Assembly: GCF_037975245.1 (NCBI RefSeq)
Contig: NC_092572.1
Span: forward strand, 845,501-909,500
DNA length: 64,000 bases
Direction: 5' to 3'
From: Apostichopus japonicus
Lineage: Eukaryota > Echinodermata > Holothuroidea > Aspidochirotida > Stichopodidae
Shown here: positions 34,240 through 47,949 of the stretch, one piece after another
Layout: every line of letters begins with the position of its first letter
Numbering within the stretch: the stretch's first letter is position 1
The notes under the pieces: generated by a model
Seen by the model: the letters and a program-made list of their open reading frames with translations, nothing else
What the model was told of the DNA's origin: nothing
Databases searched by the model: none
Program-made: the position numbers and the translations under genes

Positions 34240-37200
34240 GTTAGCATATAGAACGAAAGAGGAACGTGTTTTTAACTGTCAATTGACTCTTGTTGCGCCA
34301 TCTATTGTTGTCCTGGTTGGAGTCACCGTTAATGTTACACGATGCATATTATAATTAAGTCACACGATGTTAGTATTTAGCAGGCTGTCTGATAATCCTT
34401 GCACAGAGAAAGAAAGTTTTAACCCTCAGTCGACTATTTTAATGGACTTGCCCCATCTATTTCACTCTGTTTTTGGCGTTACCATTAATGTTAAACTAAG
34501 CTATAGGGTAAATAACTCACATGATGTCAGCATTCAGCAGGGTGTTGTGGGTGATAATCGATCCAATAAAATATTCGACATGTTGAACGGATTATCTGAA
34601 ATTTTCTCTTTATCAACAAATATGTGTTTCAAATTGTATATTTATATTAACGGTAACACAATCCTTCACAGATTAATACGTTCATAATTAATGAGTGATT
34701 AATTTTTGGATATCAAATCAGAATCGTTGACTAAGCACAGTAGTATCATTGCGTCAAACTATACTAAACGCTCATGCTGTAAAAGAGGGTGTAGCTTTTG
34801 TTAAGAGTTGTTCAAAAATATCTTCATTTCAGTTTTATATTAAGGCAATAATATCCGAGTACTGATTGTTCTAACATTAGCAGTTTTCCGTAGTCTACTC
34901 TCTTGCAGGTTTTTGCTTCTTTGCAATTGGAATATTTAATATTCTTTTCAGTTGGATTATCTCCTCTGTGGAAAGTTCTGTCTTGTCAATTTTATGTCAC
35001 GCAGAATGCTTTCATTTTTGGTTTCTATACTAATAGTTTGACAACTTTGTTTGTAGTTTCTTTTTATTCGTGTTTCGTTGAAATTTGGTTAAATTCTGAG
35101 ATAGACTCCTGAATGACATGTTCATACGTGAGAGGCAGGGAGAGGCGGAAGAACCGGATGCATTTAATGGATAAAGGAATCAATTAAAGGATGTAATAAG
35201 TTAAGCAGGTAAATATTATTCGTATTGACAACGCATTGTGATAACTCTAAAAACTAAATAAATGAGGGAGGTGGGTAGAAAACATTTAACTTGGAAAAGA
35301 ACTACTTTTCATTAGGGTCATATTTATCATTTATAAATTCTCTTTGCTAAGAAGAATGAATTCTCAATATCATACATGACCATATTGGTAATGATATTAA
35401 CATTTTTATGCGTTTAATCTTTCATTGTATGTTATAACAGCTATGAATGGAAACAAACTCGTTTCTATATACGACCGAAATTACAACAATGTTAAAGCAA
35501 TAACAAATGACAAATATTAGAATCACGCGATTTCTGTTCGGTTGTTAACAATTTGTCGTTAAGTGGTTAATATCTTTCACTTTTCCTTTCAACCTTGTTA
35601 TATATTCAATAACGACGTGCGCTATGTAAACCTAACGGTGAGCTATTTCCTTGTAGAATACATCATATGTGTACTAAGTGATACTACTAGTGTGTGTCAG
35701 TCCATTTAGCCTTTGTAGGCAGTTAGGAGGAATACTCTTCCAAAAGGGAAAAAAGAATATGAAAAACCACACAAACTTAATACTGAAAAATAATTAAAGT
35801 ATAAACTAAATATGAACTATTGTTTAATCCATAAAGTTACTTAATACATAATGTAAGGCAAATTCATTTATTTAAAGATCGTGAACCTATAGTACAGCAA
35901 TACAAGGGCATACTGAATACAAGGGCAATCGGGCAGATCCCAAGAGTCCAGAAAAATAGGGCCCAATGACTGTTTGTTTCAGTGTGGTCTATATCTCTGT
36001 CAGTCTTTCTCTGTTGTCATGTCTGCCGAGAGGGTTCATGGGATACAGCGGTCTGATCCTGGTTGAGATTATAGGTCCAAGGAAATAAAGAACAACATAA
36101 GAAAAGATAAAAAGGAATCCAATTACGTAATTGTATCGTAACCTGGAAATTATATATAGAGGAGGCTAACAGTGTGATACGTTATTGAATTAACTAGTTG
36201 GTCAATTTATGCATTATACGATAGTGTTGTAAATCTATTCATTTTAAACAAAATTGCACAATCATCTACTAGACAGACGCACACAGAAAGGTATTCGTTA
36301 ATTCGTCATTACATTTTCCTTATCTTTGAATGTGATCTAAGCTTGATGAATGGAAGAGAAATTGTGCTCTTGTTACCAGAAAATCAGGGTAAATTACGGT
36401 AGCCACCGAAACGATATGCAATGTACACGGCAGAGAGCGTAGAGAAATGTATAACATACAAGTATGTTACTGTTTATTATAATTACAGACTGAGTCTGAC
36501 TTTTCGGCATCTATCGAATGGATACATTTACTACACTAGCTTTAGCAAGAAAATATGAAGATAAAATTTATCGAATAAGAAACTTATGAGTTAATGTGTA
36601 AATTATATATTGAGGAAATTAGTGAAACGTTAACCACGGTAGAGTTGTTTCGTTCTATAGCTTTCAACTGACTGACTCTGTTAATGTTATCTATATCTAT
36701 ATGAATATATCATAAACTTTTGAGGTTGTTAATTTCAAGAGAATGAAAAAAGAGTATTTGAATTTTATGTCTACTAGCCTTGTCAAGACGTCAATAAAAA
36801 CATTACAGAATAAAGACGATCACATCATACATACTTATTGTAACCATAGAGAACAACAAGTTGCCTTCTAAAAAGAAAAACATTCCAATACGTTGACAAC
36901 CTTATTACAAAACATAGCAGTGACAAAATATGTGAGAACTGATTAGGTGAAGAACGGTTAACTAGAAATGGCATGAAATGAAAAGTGTTTAAAAGTTATG
37001 CTAAACATATACAGCATAATAATAATAATATATTACAGAGAGTAAACCAATCGATACCAATGAGACACCCGGGTCTACTATCGCACATGATGAATATTTA
37101 ATTGCGGATGTAAACCCTGTTGTAGTATCATGAGATCTCACGGAAGTACTGGTCAATAATGACTGACGATAACAATATATGTGACACACTGTTTTATTAT

Positions 37201-37275
37201 AATATGGTATATATGTGTAGGTAGCTCCCGTAGCTTCAGGGAATCTTGAGGTTTCGCAGCGATTACCAATCACCA
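34240..37275. repeat. Segmental duplication block R, copy 2
   Basis: Matches 10155-13635 and 59650-63125. Relative to both it lacks an internal stretch corresponding to about 11322-11705, which joins CATTTTTATG directly to sequence near TTTAATCTTTCATTG. The block ends beside the stop codon of gene copy 3. No gene supported. Confidence 0.7.
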
Positions 37276-37300
37276 GTACTAGAACCTAGTCATACCCAGT

Positions 37301-40300
37301 TCACACTCCAGCATGGTAAATTTGTTCTGCATAGGTAGGTTCAGCGGTATCAGGGGCTCTCATAGGTAAATACGTCGTAGGTATCGGTATCTCGTAAGAG
37401 CTGTCCGCGATTAATTTCTCAAATATCTGTTGAAGGATAATGCGGGGACTTTTGCAAGATACTATCAAAACATAAATGCTAAATAAAATATATAATGTTG
37501 CCTGAATTGACCTTACAGACCTTCTTTACATTAAAGGTAAAATCAAGTCAAGAGAAATCATAAATAAGTTAGATATGAACAGTTTTTGTGAATCACTTTA
37601 TGCTGGTTATACGAGACAGCTGTATAATTACAACGATCCATGATCGATTATTATGACACACAATTCCAAACGTTAAGCTGGTGATATGAGACAGTTGTAT
37701 AATAACAACTATCGATTACAAACAATTATTACACACACTGCCTAACGTTAAGCTGGTAATATGACACTGCTATATAATTACAACTATCCATTAAATATTA
37801 TTATTATCACACTGCCTAACATCAAGCTGGTAACATGATACTGCTGTATAATTACAACTATCCATTAAATATTATTATTATCACACTGCCTAACGGCAAG
37901 CTGGTAACATGACAATGCTGTATTATTACAACTATCCATCATCGATTATTATGATATACACTTCTTAACGTTAAGCTACATATTCAGTTACACCGTTATT
38001 TTTGCACTTGGCATAGTACATTATGATGGTCGACATGAGAACTTTATTGTGAATAAAAAGCCGTTTTACTTCAGTAAATCTGTGGCAGTTTTCTCTGTTA
38101 AATCATAAAATTATATGAATTATATTACGCGTTTCCATATTGAGTTAGTTTTCAGAATTTCTTACCTTGGCTGCTATCAATACCAATAAACTTAACCTCA
38201 CTAAATATTTTCTGAATATTATGCTGAATGAAGCAGGATTAGGAAGGAGTTTATGAACTACTGTTTAAACTACCTTCAAAAGCTTGGTAAAACTCTTAAT
38301 CTACTCTCTAGTCTCTAATACAATCATGGAGAGGAGTTCCTTCATTGTGCATGTGTAACATGATGTTGATACCACATTCGGACACGTAATGGTGACTGGC
38401 AACTTTTCCATTAAATTACTTACAGCTACGAATGTTCCCCTCAAATGATGAATGGAAGGTCGTAGAGAACAGTTATGGTTCCAGCAATCGAACAAGATTT
38501 TATCTCTGCAAATCATTAAGAAATCAATTAAAACTGTGAATCAGCAGATGTAGTGTATGATTGTATATGTTTAATTGTAAAAATGAAACAAGAAGTGTTA
38601 TACTAACAGACCAAGTTAGTAAGTTTTACTTTCATAATCATTTCTTCTAAGATATCCCAATAGAAATTGAGAAGCTATTACTTGGTTAAATGAAGGACAC
38701 TTTCGACGTTTTACATATCAATGAGAATTACATAGCTGAAAGAAAAGTGACAATGGTATCACTCACTTGGATGAAAGTACCTTGAAACAATCAAGTCAGG
38801 GCACCTTAAAATACTAAAATATCGTCATTTATAGTAACATAAGTATACCTAAGTATAAATAAATACTCCACAATTACTCTATCATAGTTAACTTTCTTAA
38901 ATCCAACTGCAAAACTCGCATACACTGTCCGATGGTTGTACAACCTACAATAATTGCTGAATATTTGTTTTTCAAATAGAAAAATACAGAACTATTTGCG
39001 AATCAACTTCAACTAGTAGGGAATGTGTTTACTCGGGCCTTGTAGAATGAAAGGGATGGTGTGACCGCTTCTTCGCCAAATCTAACTTCCTTGTCCACAG
39101 GAAATGGTGGGTTTCCTAATAGAAGTGCGAGTGTAGAAACATCAAAACTAGTATGTATGTGTATATGCAACTTGTGAATTGAGGTAACCCCAAGGTCATC
39201 ATGTCTTTCAACACATTTGTACAGCTGGGTGTCTGTCATGAATGTTGTCAAACTCTCCTATTCCCTTCTTGCATTCACTTTATTTATACATTATACTACC
39301 AATTGTTAAAGATGCTGTAATTAATGTCAGACAACACAAGTCTTAAATGGTGCTCATGTCGTTTCTTCTAGTTTACTAACCTTAAGTACAGCTAAGAGCA
39401 GTAATGTAACTCTCCGTCATCCAAAATAAGAATATTTGTGACTTTACAATTTGGTACTGAATTGCAATCAATGGTATGTTATGTACAATATATCTAGGTG
39501 TCTCTATAGAGTATAATTATAAGTTGATTTCCAATGTAGAATATTGAAATGTTTTTTCCTAAAAAATACTGTTTCTTCTAGTTTACTAACCTTAAATACA
39601 GCTAAGAGCAGTAATGTAACTCTCCGTCATCCAAAATAAGAATATTTGTGACTTTACAATTTGGTACTGAATTGCAATCAATGGTATGTTATGTACAATA
39701 TATCTAGGTGTCTCTATAGAGTATAATTATAAGTTGATTTCCAATGTAGAATATTGAAATGTTTTTTCCTAAAAAATACTGTTTCTTCTAGTTTACTAAC
39801 CTTAAATACAGCTAAGAGCAGTAATGTAACTCTCCGTCATCCAAAATAAGAATATTTGTGACTTTACAATTTGGTACTGAATTGCAATCAATGGTATGTT
39901 ATGTACAATATATCTAGGTGTCTCTATAGAGTATAATTATAAGTTGATTTCCAATGTAGAATATTGAAATGATTTTTCCTAAAAAATACTGTTTCTTCTA
40001 GTTTACTAACCTTAAATACAGCTAAGAGCAGTAATGTAACTCTCCGTCATCCAAAATAAGAATATTTGTGACTTTACAATTTGGTACTGAATTGCAATCA
40101 ATGGTATGTTATGTACAATATATCTAGGTGTCTCTATAGAGTATTGTTATAAGTTGATTTCCAATGTAGAATATTGAAATGTTTTTTCCTAAACAATACT
40201 GTAATTATTCACGTTACTTAGAATAAACTGAAATTAAGAACTTCAGTTATCTTTGATGTATAATTATAATTAGAGATATATGTTGTCAATCAAATTCAAT

Positions 40301-43300
40301 TTACTAATAAAATGTGAACTTATTGGTTGTGTAATTGCTGTAGTTTTCTTTTATACTTAGCAACATATTTTGTTATCGGACACTACATTATATGCTACAA
40401 TTATTTCTTTATTATTAAATTTCTTTACCAGCTGCCATAATCTCCCATATTACTACTGCTGTGGACCACACGTCACTGGATTCTGTATATTGATTCAACA
40501 GTAACATTTCAGGTGGAAATTGGTTCAAAGGTAACATAGAAATCTGAAAAAAAATAATTTATAACAAACACAAGTAATTTATTTTGTTAATATATTGAGA
40601 TTTTATTCAGGTTATACTAATCTACAATTGTACACTTCAATAAACTTGCAACTGGTTTTGATTTCTTTAATTGAAATGATGATAATTTACATTAGAAAAT
40701 AATTAAATTGTGCTATGGGATGTCATTCCATATAGAGAGGTTGTGATCAAGATTAAGCAGTGTTTTGAATTACGGAGAAATTTGAATTGCATTTGTATGA
40801 TATTAAAATTTAAAGAGCTTTCTATTAAAACAATAATAATAGTAATGTACAAATGTAATATAATCCACCAAAATATACTAAAACTCCAAGAAAACAAGCG
40901 ATTCAGCTGGAGTATTGCTTTTTTTTTTTTTTTTTGGGGGGGGGGCTTGATCTACATAAAGTTGGACTCCATTATCCTAAAAAAAATTCTTCTGATTATG
41001 AAGACAGTACAAGTAAAAAAATAACTTTCATTATTAGACAAACGAAGAACAAGGTCATAACAGGGTCGATTAAAAATTGAGTAATTTACCTGTGCTTTCT
41101 TAAGACCAGCTATTTTTGGTGCATCGCCCGCCAGACAGAAGTCAAATAATTTGACCTGTCCTTCCTTGGTTAGTAAAACCTTTTTAGTTGTTAAGCCAGG
41201 GTGAAGGAACTGACAGAATATGAAAACCAATAAGTTAAGCAGTTATTACATAATTAAGAGATCAAAATTGTCTCACTTATACCTTGGTGTTTGACATACA
41301 CTTTTTTGTTAAAAGAAAACTTAGATACGAATAGCAACTTTACAACAAACAGTGATAATAATTTATAACTTTAGGTTTACAGTCTTGTTCAGGGCCAAGG
41401 CCTTCTCACACGACTTTACAACTTAACCCTGGTCATTGGTAACTTGTCACACCTACACACCAAAGTGTGCACAATTCAAGTGATGAGGTTGATCTCATGA
41501 AGAAAAAAAACTACAATCGGACTAAATAAACAATATTTAGCTGATAACTCAGACAACTTTTACACTTCTTACCCCGAATGTCTTAAGGATGTCCATTCCT
41601 TCCAAAACTCCAGCTACGTATTTGATGACGTCAGGAACTGACAATGAACTACAACAATAGTAGTCCCCTTTATCTTTAGTATCACGTGACAAGACGCTAT
41701 GCAGATTTTCACAATTGAGATGCTCACTAATAAGAAACAGTTTACCTAAAACAATAGAAGAAATCAAAGTTGCCTTTTAACAGTGAAATGTCCATAAATA
41801 TTGAAATTTCATTAAATATAATACTAATTGCAATGAAAACTGGCTAGCTTAATTATCACTTCGAATTATTATCTCTGTTAATGTAATCGCTGATTTAGTC
41901 CTGTTCGGACAATACATAATGATTATTGACTTGATCAGACGATCTTGTCGACTATATATAGTCCACGAGAACTTTATCTTTATAAACTTGGCACTAATCA
42001 GGCCCTATGAGGGATAGTTGGGGCTAAATCATTAAACGAGGATGTTAGCTTTAATGAAAACAATTCGATGCACGTTCCATCTTTTGCCATTAGTACGTTC
42101 TTAAAACATGTAAAGGACAATAAACAACTCACTGCTTTGGAGAGATATAGCCTCAATCTTCGCTAGATGGTTCGATGCTGGCAATTCGAGACATTTTCTG
42201 ATGTAAGCTTCCCAATGAATTTCTTTCTTTCTAATTAGCTTTTCTGCAAAAAAAAAAAATACAGAAAAGGGTCAGTTATAAATAAAAGCGTGTTAACATG
42301 TATTTATCAAAATCTTGCACAATGTCAATTAATATAAGTTTAATATTTAATTGATATAAAATATGAGAAGAATTACCATTCAAGCCACCGAGTTGTCGAA
42401 TACAACAAAGGGATGAACACACCTGTAAGTTTTAATTAACTGTATCAATATATGACTATATGACGCTAACATCAGCCTTTGATTATAGATTTTTGTTATC
42501 ACAAACCTGTCAGTGTTGTTATTACAACACACTTATTGGTCTCCACAGCAAGATTGACAGATCCCATCCATCTTTCGTAGATTTTTCCCATTTTGATATT
42601 TATGATGATGGAAATATCTTTCTCACTCAACATCCGGGGATCTTTTCCTGCAATCGCATCTGCTGTAGAATAGTAATCTGCCAAGAAATTAAGACTCGTA
42701 AAGGAATATACATCTAGGATACATACCGATACCTTCATTAATTTAGACCAAAAGTTTGTGTTGTCAGTCAGCTTTAACAAAGGTAGCTGTATAATATGAT
42801 TATAGTTATTGCTTCTCTTTGGGTGGACATTTATGAATTAAAATAACCTATAACACGTAATTTGTGAGTATATAAATAATTTGAACTTAATGTCCTTGTT
42901 GTAATGTTATACCCGCTCTCTATACGTACTCTGGGCTCTAATAACGGTGTGTAATAATGTTGTAGATTCGTACATGCCTTCATTGATTCATTTTTTTAAA
43001 TTATATGTATTTTGAGTAAACTTACTAGGTTCACTTCCTTCAGAATGGTGCGAGCTCTGTGAGTTGTCCTCGTCAACAGGTATCACTGGTAATTCTTTCC
43101 TTCTACAGAAATAAACGACGAAAGAACTCGGACATTCCATGATAATTCATACCAAGAGAGTATTAGCAACATTATACACCTTGTAATTACTTATAAGAAA
43201 AGTTATCTGCTAGTTTCGAAATCAATAACACTAAAGCATTTAAATATACACCCAATTCTAAAGCTAGAGTAAATTGATAAATAAAGCTTACCTTCCTCCT

Positions 43301-46300
43301 TTTTTATTGACTGTAAATGAAGTAAATATTTTGGTAAATTCATTTTTCTATAATTGTTTTCGGTTTTGTTTAAGTATTGCAAGGTAAAAATATTGATGTA
43401 TATATATAACATGTCGAAGCAACAGGTATATAACCTCCGTCAACATACCATATGTAGTAAACATATCTTTGTTTTAATGTTTTAATATAGTGAGTATAAA
43501 GTTATGCATGTGACTGTAGTACAGCAACATGAAATAATACCAATGAAATACAGAAAGTTTTTGTTGTAATATTCAACATTGATTTTAGTATTAAAAAAAA
43601 GATTACTGTAAGGCTAATGTTATTAATGTGTTTTATTTATGTGTCTTATGAATGTGTCATATATTTAAATGTATTTAGCATGACAATGAGATACCAGTTC
43701 AAAGCACTATTATGTAATTCAATATGGATCCAATAAAGGGTATGATTTGATCACTCTTATTTAAATGATGATTTGAAATCAAAGTACCCCTTACTTGATT
43801 GATTGATATCTAAGGGTCCTTTATCAAGTACTTTCATTGCATGACTTGAGATGATACTCTGGTTTCTAAACCAAAAGGAAACAAAATTGAAGGAAACAAT
43901 CAAATTTCACATTTTGTATCATAAATGTAAACAACTATATTGGCTGTCTTATATACAGTAAAGATATTCGATAACCATAAGTTTAGTAAATAATGTCGGG
44001 ACTGGGTTCAGGAAAGATGGGGGATGGGGGAGAGGGTTGGTGTAAGTGGGGCTGTTCACATGTAACAATCAGTAGAATGTGCTATTCTCAAGACTCACCC
44101 TCGTCGGTTTCTTGACACTGTAAGCAAAGAAAGAAAGAATACATTATATGTTTAAATCTTTCTAAAGTGGCCATCGATTATAGAGAAGCTCGAAAAGATA
44201 ACAACACAATGACTAAATTTCAAATGATCATTTCCCTCAAAATGTTCGTTAACTAAAGTAGAAAACCCATGTGGTCTACAAAAATTGTTTCCTTGGCTGA
44301 TTCTTTTGCACATTGCAGCAATTTGCTCCAAGCGTAATATACAATGATTAACAGCACCTTCTACACCACCTAACCCCCCCATCCCCATCCCCCCACCATG
44401 TTATTCGCCCTATTTATCTCATGTATGAAATAATATATAAATCCAATGTCAGAATCGTTAATTGTCGAGGTCATTGAACAAACTTACCATATGATATCTA
44501 AATCATAGGACTGTGAAATGGTAACACTTTCGTTCTGCCTCATGCATGAACTTTCATTTTACTACACTGTGCTCGTTATGTATAGAAGGTACCAATGAAA
44601 AGAAACAAATGTTCCAATGTTATCCAAACTGTATTTCTATGTCCACCTCGGGATTATGTTTGTTAACATTTGTTCAAATATTTTTAACTTTGGTAAACTA
44701 ATAAAAACCTGACTTTTATTTTTTGCAAACAAAGAATCGTTAAAGCTTATACTATTTTAATAGTTTCAATACTATTGAAGTTCAACTATGTATACAATGC
44801 TTATACCTACATCTACATTTCCTGACAGTGAAAAAAAAACACACAAACTAACAGGCAACTGGAAATGGACCCGACAACACCAGCCACAATCACCCAAATG
44901 TTTTCTAAAGCGCTTTCTCCTATTGTTTGTACAGTTGCTGTAAGAAACAAGCAAAGAGAGTGTTCGTCTTTGAGGTGCGAGGGATCAGACTTCCGTCCAT
45001 GACAACATAATATGTACGTGGTGATGACTTGTTGATTTACTTGTAAATGTTACCGATTAACACACGTATGGCTTCTTTAGTTTAAACCTGAATTTGAAAG
45101 AGTACACAGTATCGAAATGATACGTAACAATTACTTTTCTATCACAAACTGGTACGGTCAATTTTTAATTGTTTTCTAAATAGAAGCCATTGTGAAGGGA
45201 AAGTTCAATTTATTAACAGTCAATATCCCTCAATACAATATGCTCAATCAATACACAGTGCCTAATATACATGTTCACAAACCGACACAATCCGTAATGG
45301 TTGAAATATTTAAAGAATATATGTTCACCATATATTATTAAGTTATCATAGTTGTATGCCGTACGATTAACATTGAAACATTGGCAACGCTTATGCTTTT
45401 GGATATTTCCCCCTATTCGAAACATTTTAGTTGCATATTTTAAGTAAATGCTGTTAAGTCTTAGTCAGTGCATGTAACTCACTGTATTGTAACTTCTGCA
45501 TATGGAAAATTGTTATCATTGACGTTTCCAACATGTTTGTGTAAACTTGTTTTTACAGAAGTTACAAATAACTTTTATCATAATGTTAACGTACAGAGTG
45601 TATTCGCGTATCTATGTCGTCATCGAATTGTGGCAGTAATATTAGCTTTCACCTCTCAGTATGATGTTATGATTTTCTAGACTCCCTAGACTGGTGATAC
45701 TCACATATTATCTTCCTGTTTCGGAGAAACAGTAAAACTACTAATATGCCAAGAAGAATAGCAATAATGACCAGAGCAGTAGTTATCCTAGTTGAAATCG
45801 TCAAGTTAGTTCCTGCGAAAGAGTATTTCGATATGTCTATTAATATTCTGTAATGTCTTATCAATTGAATTTCCGAATATCTTTCCTTAATTTCGAACAA
45901 ATTAAATCTCTTTTGTAATCTTCTTATTTAATATTGAGTGAAAAAAATATAGCAATATTTCCAAACATGCTAGCTTCAATCATTGGAAATAAAAACAGCA
46001 ATTGCATTGTGTAAATAAATAAAAAAAGGTGTCAGAAGACGGATTGAAATTTCAATCGCTTCGTATACTTATCTTGCACTTTAATATTTTGATCCAAATG
46101 TACAATGCTGTGATAACTTTCGTCTCAATTTTGAAACTTCAAACATAGGTCTCAACATGTACTTTTTCTATTCATAGATGAGATCAGTTCATTGCGGTGA
46201 ATGAATGTATTTAAAACTGATCGTCTACAGTCAGCCATCGTTTTTTGTTTTGTTTTTTTGTTTGATCGTCTTTAAGATATACCCCGTACATGTTTCAATA

Positions 46301-47945
46301 TTGTAATTATTAAGTTGTAGAAATTGTATCAGTTGAAATGATTTTTAAAACTGCGTTTACTTTTAAGGACGAGATTGTATACATATATAGTTGCATTTGT
46401 ATATGGAAAATGTGCGCGATATGTGCGTCTAATAATATTGCTGCCCTAACAAGAAATACTAAAAATTTCAATAGGAATTTTTGGGGTTATCATTTTCCGC
46501 TGCTTTGAAAGATTATTTTATTCCAAAGCAGAAAATGTTGGGTTCTACTAATTGAGAGTAATGGTAAATTTGTCATCTGCAAGTTTCGCCTAATGTCTTG
46601 ATTCCAAGTTTAACTAGCAAATAACAATCTATTTTGTATTTTAAGCAAATTTATCTTTCATTTAATAACATGGTGAAAAATTCAACTGAAACTAAGATTT
46701 AACTAACAGAAGTATGTATGTATGTAAGCATTTTGGATCATTCTGCAAGCAGGAACTCACGAAGAAATCCCATTGGCTTATCAGAGCCGGCAGCTGACCG
46801 AAGTCAGTCTCTTAGATTTATAGTTAACGTCCATGATTAGGAATTGTCAATTGTCAACAACTCTATAACTGGACGACATATATTAATCTTGGAGGGACTC
46901 GAACTGGGGACCTGATGATTGGAAGAAGTAAACTTACCGTGTTGATTGCTTCCAACCAATATCCACAGGGAAGCTGTTTGCTTGGAAATGTATGGACCCT
47001 CCACAAAACAATGCAAAATAAAATTAGAGCTGACATCGTGCACAGTATAATATGAAATGGCTGTTCCGTTATTAAAGGTTTCAGTGGATACCTCCGTCTT
47101 CGTTCCGTTGTTAACGTACCATGTAATTGAAATGGGTAAAACTGCGTCTAGAACTTTGCATTGAATAGTTTCATCCTTATAAGGCATGATCATTAAAGAG
47201 TTGTCAGCTGTCATGTTACCTCCATTCAATAGGACAACTGGAGTGACTGTTAAAATGTAAACAGAAGAAATCATTTGAACACTAAACTGAGTTTATAAAA
47301 TATTAACTTTAAAACACAAAAGGCAAATTAAAAACTCTCAGGACGTGTTGAAATTAATGCATGTATTCCCTCTTAAACCATGCATGAGACAAAAGTGAGT
47401 TATTTACCTTGTAATTTCAGAAAGAACTTCGTAACTGTTATGTTTTTACGGCGACAAGAGTACATGGCTTGGACTTCTTCACTGCAGGGCGTAGTAATCA
47501 TCATAGAATGATTAAGCAAGCTACAACTATTGAGCTTGACCATCTCGTTTCGGGATACCACAAACATGTCCTTAGCTAATATTTTGTTTTCCCCGTCATC
47601 GTACCACGAAACTGTATCTTCTTTTGACGCTTTGCAAATTAAACAATTTGAAGAATTGCGTGAACATTTACAGTCGACAAAATTACTATTTGTAGAGCTG
47701 TCCTTACTGCTACAATTAAGGTCATCTCGCCTTTCTCCTGCAGTATGAAAAATAAGAATATATAATAATTGTACAAGGAAACACATGGCTCTTATATCGG
47801 TGTTGAAATATAATAATTTATACATATAATGAAAATTACCTTTCGCAAGAAGAACAAGCGTAATAAAAAGGAAAGAGAGAACTTGCACTGACGAGAACAT
47901 CATCCTTTGTCGATATGGTTGGCTCTTTACAGTCAGCATCATCAT
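37301..47945 (-). CDS. Two-Ig transmembrane receptor with pseudokinase domain, copy 3 (damaged, tail uncoupled)
   Basis: Minus-strand exons: 47840-47945 (signal; a shorter start at 47903 fits a signal peptide better), 47408-47737 (Ig1), 46938-47246 (Ig2), 45705-45812 (TM), 44099-44117, 43795-43865, 43292-43310, 43026-43102, 42507-42677, 42133-42243, 41573-41745, 41090-41209, 40429-40543, then a truncated exon starting at 39115. A deletion of about 57 bp relative to copy 2 removed the end of that exon and its donor. Reading on gives a stop at 39009-39011, for about 611 residues. The remaining exons 38424-38505 and 37301-37426 are intact but out of reach, and a cryptic GTAAAC donor at 39033 would splice out of frame. 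Catalytic residues are lost as in copy 2. It may encode a tail-less, decoy-like receptor or be a recent pseudogene. Confidence 0.68.
39361..40200. repeat. 210-bp tandem repeat, four copies
   Basis: Units begin GTTTCTTCTAGTTTACTAAC at 39361, 39571, 39781 and 39991, a period of exactly 210 bp, with only a few mismatches among units. The array lies in the intron of gene copy 3 between exons starting at 40429 and ending at 39115, and is absent from the same intron of copy 2. No ORF spans a unit. Confidence 0.95.
41357..41484. mobile_element. Short insertion of 128 bp in an intron of copy 3
   Basis: Compared with copies 1 and 2, extra sequence sits between two AGTGAT repeats (41351-41356 and 41479-41484), consistent with a target-site duplication. 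It includes TTCAGGGCCAAGGCCTTC. Family unknown; a MITE or short SINE is possible. Confidence 0.55.
44811..44937 (-). pseudogene. Shared TM exon (TM2) of copy 3, frameshifted
   Basis: 127 bp against 123 in copies 1 and 2. A poly-T/poly-A slip in the helix-coding part (GTGTTTTTTTTTCAC) adds 4 nt and leads to an early stop. The loss of this exon fits use of the cassette TM exon at 45705-45812. Confidence 0.75.
45705..45812 (-). CDS. Cassette transmembrane exon of copy 3
   Basis: A 108-nt phase-1 exon. TNLTISTR is followed by the hydrophobic ITTALVIIAILLGILVVLLF and the stop-transfer LRNRKII. The donor is GTGAGT. Joining it to 44099-44117 restores LSRNRR in frame. Confidence 0.72.
46733..46924 (-). 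repeat. tRNA-derived SINE, family A, truncated
   Basis: Has the family body and B-box region but lacks the A-box end. It stops about 13 bp from the Ig2 splice donor (46938) of copy 3. Confidence 0.65.
46938..47246 (-). CDS. Second Ig-like domain exon of copy 3
   Basis: 309 nt, phase 1. Ig landmarks: ETIQCKV (strand B), ISITWYVNNG (strand C, Trp present) and NFILHCFVEG (strand F). Several N-x-T/S sites suggest N-glycosylation. Confidence 0.75.
47408..47737 (-). CDS. First Ig-like domain exon of copy 3
   Basis: 330 nt, phase 1. Ig landmarks: CLICKAS (strand B), DTVSWYDDGENK (strand C), QAMYSCRRK (strand F). The N-terminal part is rich in Ser, Asn and Cys. It is the same length as the copy 2 Ig exon but only distantly similar. 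Confidence 0.75.
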
Positions 47946-47949
47946 AGTT

